Assembly (NCBI GenBank): GCA_033060915.1
Contig: CM065389.1
Span: forward strand, 18,058,501-18,122,500
Direction of reading: 5' to 3'
Length of the DNA stretch: 64,000 bases
DNA from: Euryodendron excelsum
Taxonomy: Eukaryota; Streptophyta; Magnoliopsida; Ericales; Pentaphylacaceae
The first letter of the stretch is position 1, and every line of letters starts with the position of its first letter. A program made the translations under genes and the position numbers. Under the pieces are notes generated by a model that did no database searches, was not told the DNA's origin, and saw nothing but the letters and a program-made list of their open reading frames with translations. Shown here one piece after another: positions 57,926-64,000 of this stretch.

Positions 57926-59269
57926 ATGATCTCATCAAAACCCCTATACCATAGAAACACTTCTCTTGTAAACCAAGTGTTGGCTGCGATCATCCAAAAC
58001 AAGCCATTTGACGCCCAGCTAGCTGCCTCAGCTGCCACTACTCCCAATTCCAACCAGCGATGGAGTGTTCAAACAGTTTCTGAGGTGTTGAGATCTGTAT
58101 CCCGATTCTTTTTCCAATCCACTAGATCCATAGGTCGTCAAAGAAGCTTCAGACACCGTGCTCCTCTCAAACAAAGAAACCTTAGAGAAGAATCTAATAA
58201 AGCTCGTAATGGTGTGCTTCTTCTTGGTCCGGCTGCCTATAGAGACCCCCAGAAGGTCAAATTAGGATTGGACAAAGCAATGGAGTTCTACTATTGGGTT
58301 GAGACCCATTTCGGGTTTACCCATAATGAGATGACTTGCAGAGAGATGGCTTGTGTATTGGCTAGAGGCAATAGATTGAAAGTCCTGTGGGAATTTCTCA
58401 AAGAAATGCAAAGGAGAGAGAATGGTGGGCTTGTGACAACTGCGACTGTGACATGTTTGATGAAAGTTCTTGGAGAAGAGGGATTAGTTAATGAAGCATT
58501 GGCTGCATTCTATAGGATGAAGCAGTTTCACTGTAAACCAGATGTTTGTGCTTATAACACGATTATTTGTGCTCTTTGTAGGGTAGGAAACTTCAAAAAG
58601 GCGAGGTTTTTGTTGGAGCAAATGGAATTACCGGGGTTTAGATGTCCACCTGATACGTTCACATACACGATAATGATTAGTTCTTACTGTAAGTACAGCA
58701 TGCAAACTGGGTGCAGGAAGGCCATTAGGAGGAGGATGTGGGAAGCGAACCACTTGTTTCGTATTATGCTTTTTAAGGGTTTTGTTCCTGATGTTGTAAC
58801 TTACAACTGTTTGATTGATGGTTGTTGTAAAACTAATAGAATTGAGAGGGCATTGGAATTGTTTGATGACATGAATAAAAAGGGATGTCCCCCAAACCGG
58901 GTCACATATAATTCTTTCGTTAGATACTACAGTGCTGTTAATGAGATTGATAAAGCTATTGAGATGTTGCAGAGGATGCAAAAGATGGAACATGGTATAC
59001 CAACTTCAAGTTCGTACACTCCAATTATCCATGCTCTGTGTGAAGCCGGAAGGGTTCTGGAGGCCCGGGATTTACTAGTTGAGTTGGTTGATGGGGGCTC
59101 AGTTCCTAGAGAATATACATATAAGTTAGTTTGTAAGGTGCTGAGCTTAGCAGGAGAGGCTGATTTGCTGGATGATGAATTACGCAGGAGAATTGAAGAT
59201 GGCGTTGACAATAGATATAGGCAAGTGATGAAGCTGAAACCAATAATGTCCCACAAAATTACAATTTAG
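57926..59269 (+). CDS. Pentatricopeptide-repeat protein, P class (At1g77405-like)
   Basis: Single-exon 447-residue protein. PPR proteins bind organelle RNA and act in its processing, stability or translation. Repeats of about 35 residues are visible from residue 185 on: CKPDVCAYNTIICALCRVG, PPDTFTYTIMISSYCKYSM, VPDVVTYNCLIDGCCKTNR, CPPNRVTYNSFVRYYSAVN, PTSSSYTPIIHALCEAGR, VPREYTYKLVCKVLSLAG. No E, DYW or SMR domain, so P class. The N-terminus has few acidic residues and many Ser/Arg/Gln, as in organelle-targeting peptides, probably mitochondrial. The ATG at 57,926 fits the homologous start MIS. The insertion between repeats two and three (TGCRKAIRRRMWEANHLFR) is shared, from memory, with Arabidopsis At1g77405. 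Intact throughout. Confidence 0.92.
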   Translation: MISSKPLYHRNTSLVNQVLAAIIQNKPFDAQLAASAATTPNSNQRWSVQTVSEVLRSVSRFFFQSTRSIGRQRSFRHRAPLKQRNLREESNKARNGVLLLGPAAYRDPQKVKLGLDKAMEFYYWVETHFGFTHNEMTCREMACVLARGNRLKVLWEFLKEMQRRENGGLVTTATVTCLMKVLGEEGLVNEALAAFYRMKQFHCKPDVCAYNTIICALCRVGNFKKARFLLEQMELPGFRCPPDTFTYTIMISSYCKYSMQTGCRKAIRRRMWEANHLFRIMLFKGFVPDVVTYNCLIDGCCKTNRIERALELFDDMNKKGCPPNRVTYNSFVRYYSAVNEIDKAIEMLQRMQKMEHGIPTSSSYTPIIHALCEAGRVLEARDLLVELVDGGSVPREYTYKLVCKVLSLAGEADLLDDELRRRIEDGVDNRYRQVMKLKPIMSHKITI

Positions 59270-62200
59270 CATGGGGGAAGTTCAGTAATGAGAAACATGA
59301 TATCTCCACGTTCGTACTCAGAAGATCAAATGGCAAAGCCTATGAGGTGAGTGCTTTGTCTTTGCTTGTGTAAACTTCAACCATGGATTCCCTTTATATT
59401 TATTTTCAAGTGCAGTTTCAGTTTTCGGTTGAAGGGAGTCTATACACATTTACTCTAGAAATTCTTTCCCAGCTGGTTCTCCTGCATGGATTTGGTCTTC
59501 CTGGTCTTTTTTTCATTTTCCATTGGTCCCGTACATTTTTGTCAAATCTTTTGATTCTATGCATTCCTTTTCTTATGCGTCTTCCATTGTTTATTAATTC
59601 ACACTGCATTCCTTGGGGTGGGAGGAACATGTTTAATGTTACTGGTTGCATTTGAGTCACATAAAGCATCTTGAACCTTGTTTTGAGTGCAAAATTGTGG
59701 CCAAGTCAGTTGGGTAATTTTGTACTTGGAAGAACATTTGGTTTATGGGACGCAATGGAAATTTGTATGGGTTGAAGGGAAGCTGGATTTATTACAATTT
59801 TTTTGGGCAATTGTTGTATGGGGTGAAGAGCATTGTGGAATACTCAAAAACTCAGCGGGATACACAGAAATACATAAAAACATCAGGGCTTGACAAAAAT
59901 ACAAAATTTTGCACCAGATTTGCATCAAGTGATATATTAGAGAGTATTTTCTAGTTATGCTTGCCTTCATTACTTTTTGGAAGGTTTCCCAAATGTATCT
60001 CTGCTTGGCACAACGTGAAGAAAATTGGGGCATGTATTAATTTTGTTGCTCATCATGCCTTACAATTTTTTTTTTTCTTTCCTTGCTTTTTTAAACAGGA
60101 TGAGTTGTCTAAGATGGTTTAATATCTATTATACTGATTCCTGGTCAAGCTTTGGCAACTGCTGTTATGAAGCAGTGCAAGCCATTTCGCTGAGGTTTTC
60201 TTCTGAATATGGTGTATAATGTGACATCAGGACCTAAATTATAGCTGGCAAAAGATGGGAAAGGTTTACCTGGAGTGAAGGCGACATACTGATTTGTATA
60301 CTTACGTATTCAAATCCTATAGTAGATTCTTATGTATACAATCCGTTGTGGAATTGTGCAGGCTGTGGAATATAGTGGATTCTTATGTAAGTGCTTTGAT
60401 GGCATATGTTGATTTGTGTACTTGGTCTGAGGTGTTTGTTATAGTGGTTCATTATCATAATATATTGATTCTATCAATTTTACCTTGTTCTGGCATGTCT
60501 GCCAGTAAGAAATTATTGTCAACTTGCCAATCTAGAACTGTACTTGTATATTATGGTACGTTGTAGACAATTAGTTTAGGAATCTTATAACTTTCTTGAC
60601 TATTTTTACGTTGGGACTTTGGCCGTCTTTGATAACAACAATTAAGCACTTAAAATCAAACGCATTCAGTGGTTTCGCTGTTAATTATGTTTCATAACAC
60701 ATAATCACGGTAATCACCTACCACTTAAATCTGAGAATTGACTGAAAATGAGACTTAATTTTTAAGTAAGACAGACTTGTCACTGAATGTTGAATACACT
60801 CAATGAAAGGTAGTTTTCATTTTCATTTTCATTTCAACATACATGTCTATATTAAATTTTCAAATTCAAAAATTCAATAATTAAAATATCCCGGCACAAA
60901 AAATTTAATACTTAATTTTCAGTTATCAAACAAACCCTTATTCTCTGTTTAAAATTATGCTTTTTCAGGTCATGCAGGACGAGCAGTCAAGCTAATGTTT
61001 GCTATGTATTTCCTTTTGATGTGGCCTATGATCGCTGGAGCAAAAGCCATTCAGTTTTTGAAAATCCAAATGGTCAGATTTCACTGGCCACCTTTGTTGA
61101 TCATTGCCTTCAAGATATGTATGAGGATTTATAAGAGGTGGATGCGTTCTTTTGATTCTTTTGCTGTAAACTGCTCAAGTATGAGCACAAAACATGATCA
61201 TCCCTCTCTCAGTCCTGAATTCATCTACACACAGCCTTTTAATTTTGTACATATCTCAGAAATGAGAAATATTGTGCAATGTCATTCAGAAAACAGCAGC
61301 CTTGTAGTATCCCAGAAATTTTGTTGTTCTTATGCTTTTATCAATTTTCAATGCTAACTATGATATGTATTGTTATATCGGTAAAAGTTCAAATCTTCGC
61401 TATGTGTTCTGTGAAACTGTTTTGATATCCCTTTCCTTGTGGGGTTGATTGGCTTCATTATGCTTCAGACACTGAACCTTGTTCATCTTTAAACATAATT
61501 AACTTCCAGAGGCATTGCTTTGTTTCAGTGATGGCATTCCCGTCACAAACCATGAATCAGTCTTACTCATCTGGCAGAAAAGTTAGATTCATCATTTATA
61601 TTTCATTATGTTTCAATGACAGCAGTTGCTAATTTCATTATTTTCTTTCATTTATTATCCATGTACTGAAAAAAAAAAAAAAAAATAGAAAGAAGAAGAA
61701 ATCTAATGAATTCAAGATTGGCCTGCCTGAGACAAAATGTGGAATTCAATTATAGTAGTTCTAGGAGTGAAAGGTGAGGTTGCAGTGGGAATTATTGACC
61801 AGAAAAGTACAAAAATGTGACCAATTTGTGGGGGCATTGCTAGCAAAATTACAGGGGAGTGGGTGGTATGGAGGTATGTCTTTGGAGGTTATGATTGCGA
61901 AATCCCAACTAAGGTAGAATTTTTATAAAATAATCATGTAGCCAGTCATGCTGAGACTGTGTTTGAATTCTAGATTTATTGAGGGAAAAGGAAATGGATG
62001 TCCACAGCATGAGCCTCAAAATTCAACCCAGATCCTGTCCTTCAAATCTTTCATCAACGGTTGCTGCATGTCCACAGCATCAATTAAGCACAACGGTCAT
62101 AGTTTCTTGTTTATATTATTATCGCATAGTTCCCAATTAATGAGGTTACATTAATAAACAATATTCCCACTTGTTGAGCCGAGAACTGAAAATTGAAGTA

Positions 62201-64000
62201 CGAAATTATGCCAAAACATTTACTAATTAACATAAAAATTGTTGGTTGAACTATATATATATATATATATTGCAATCTAGCTAGTTTTTAAACCCGGCCA
62301 TGAAAGTGACTCGATCGAATCGTGTCCAACCAAGTTTCAATTCCGTTGCATGGGTCACGCTATATTAAGTGCTATATAATATGAAATGAAACGACGTAAT
62401 TGAGTTTATCTTATATTAAAAACAAAGATTAATGTCTATTCCATTAGAAAAAATCAAATACAATATCTCAATAACAGTGACACTGACAATGGATGATTAT
62501 CAGCCGGGTTGGCATTGCGTTTATTCTAGTACGTACATGCACTGATTACAACTGTGGCTATCTCGAGGTTTAAAAGTTAATCATACATACATACATATAG
62601 TTTATATACAAGAAGTTGGAACGATTGAGAATGAGAATATATAGGTCAATCAAATTGATGGAACTTGAAACAAAAAAATTGATAGATATTCGAAAGCAGC
62701 TAGAAGCTTCATTGGAACAAAAATAAGAAGGGTCCCAAGTAATCTAAGTATTGATTTAAATAATATATGCGAAAGAGTTAAATTCCTTAGATGAAAGTAT
62801 TAATTTAATTCTTCATTCCAGTTATGAGAACCACAAGATTCACAAGCATGATGTATGTCCATTTGTATTACAATTAGTACCAACTCTTACTATCTTACAC
62901 CAACAAACGACAATTTAATTAGGATAACTATCTAAGCATTTGAAACTAAAAGTCGGTACTTAAGGAGTAAAATATGTATAATTTAGTTTTAATTAACATT
63001 AGTGAAAAGAGTCCCCACTAATATGCTTGCACTTTACCTCACCATCTTCACTTTTCTTTCTATATCTATTTGTTAGTTAATAGAGAACAATGTAGTTGGT
63101 TAGGGATAGTTTTTGTACCCTTTTTCGTCATGATATGTTCTCCATCACCAAATAAAGTTGATATATATTTATACATATATATATATATATATATATAAGC
63201 CAACAAAACCAATATTTTATATTCAATTTTACTGCATTATATTAGCTTAGTACGGCTATATAGAATAAGAGATTTTACTCCCATGAATAGTAATTTATTG
63301 ATACATGCCGTGACGTAGTTGGGGTGTTATTGAAATATATAGAAAGGAACAAGCTTGCCAAATGCTTGTTGTTATAGTAAAAATATTATATATAGAGAAG
63401 GCCTATAATTTAATTTAGAAAAAGGTTTAGCAATTATGTAAATTATACTTAGCCATTGATTGTTATATTAGAACTAGATGAAGTAAGAAATTATTTTGGC
63501 ATGCGAATACCGTCTAAATATTTAATAATTTTTCTCAGAAGACATTTTAGTATGACTTCAGCGATCTTGTGTTTAGTCCTTGTTTTTAATTGAAAAATAT
63601 CCAATCGATCTGTTGTTGCAGGATAAATTAGGAATTTCTCGGTGAAGTGAGTAGTTACTAGTGTTGATGAGAATCTTAGATATGCATTAGTTGGTCTACA
63701 TCGATTTATAAAATAGAGAGGTTCAGTTTGAGGGTAAAGCTACAGATATCGGCCCGTTACCCTTCATTTCCTGGCTGTAAAGCGAATAAGAAAGAAATTA
63801 ATTTGAATGGAGGATTAATTATATTCCATTGATTTTTGGGAAATTAACGAGCCATTTCCTAGCAAAATATGAACCCAAATACGAACTCTTGTTCCTACAT
63901 ATGAATCTTCACTAACCTCCTGGATTTTTATATAAATAAAATTTTTATAATCAAAATTTATAATTTCTTTTACTCTCACCTCCCGATTTTTATAAAAAAA
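59270..64000. other. 3' flank of the PPR gene and intergenic DNA, no gene supported
   Basis: Frames of 60-120 codons occur (for example 59,383-59,655, 60,294-60,566, 60,995-61,357, 61,948-62,154), but none resembles a family I know and base composition is non-coding. The first part may be a long or spliced 3' UTR. Further on are a poly-A run (61,671-61,685) and (TA)n tracts at about 62,251-62,270 and 63,175-63,196. The last 2 kb is AT-rich. Confidence 0.5.

Noticed and set aside
58628..59256. Minus-strand frames of 121 and 109 codons
   Set aside because: Antisense shadows of the PPR coding sequence.
60995..61357. 120-codon frame starting with a hydrophobic stretch
   Set aside because: Base composition and codon use look non-coding, there is no promoter signal, and no family is recognised; left as flank of the PPR gene.

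Overview
This is plant nuclear DNA, most likely from a eudicot. The evidence is GT-AG introns, two A-type cyclin genes, a replication factor C gene, a pentatricopeptide-repeat (PPR) gene, and a dense load of plant transposons (hAT, CACTA, LINE, TRIM, Ty3/gypsy) plus an endogenous pararetrovirus. The species cannot be fixed from the sequence alone. All gene models below were spliced by eye from reading frame, splice signals and family knowledge.

Layout. Positions 1-4,884 (minus) hold the first eight exons of a CYCA1-type cyclin that runs off the left edge. Positions 18,843-27,672 (minus) hold a complete second CYCA1 gene of 11 exons and 503 residues with the same exon lengths, so the two are tandem duplicates. 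Between them, at about 6,795-17,838, sits a decayed florendovirus-like endogenous caulimovirid. Its 3' half is present twice as 3.9-kb inverted arms around a 3.0-kb single-copy centre. About 300 bp of host DNA is directly repeated on both sides of it.

Positions 28,953-39,919 are a transposon graveyard: a solo LTR, a LINE split by a 3.5-kb CACTA element, an inverted-repeat element and a small hAT element. Positions 40,958-52,128 (plus) hold a complete 12-exon RFC4 gene (341 residues) with a GC-AG intron, two hAT elements in intron 3, a related hAT just upstream, a tandem duplication in intron 6 and a 74-base poly-C run in intron 9. A small intronless gene with a P-F-K-W-E motif follows at 53,141-53,737. 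Then come a Ty3/gypsy integrase fragment (55,440-56,150) and an intron-free-CDS PPR gene (57,926-59,269). The last 4.7 kb has no gene I can support.

Function. Two genes act in the cell cycle: cyclin A1 regulates CDK activity in S/G2 and meiosis, and RFC4 loads PCNA onto DNA. There is no operon-like linkage. The neighbourhood itself is informative: from memory, it resembles the merged Arabidopsis regions around At1g77390-At1g77405 and At1g21690-At1g21695.
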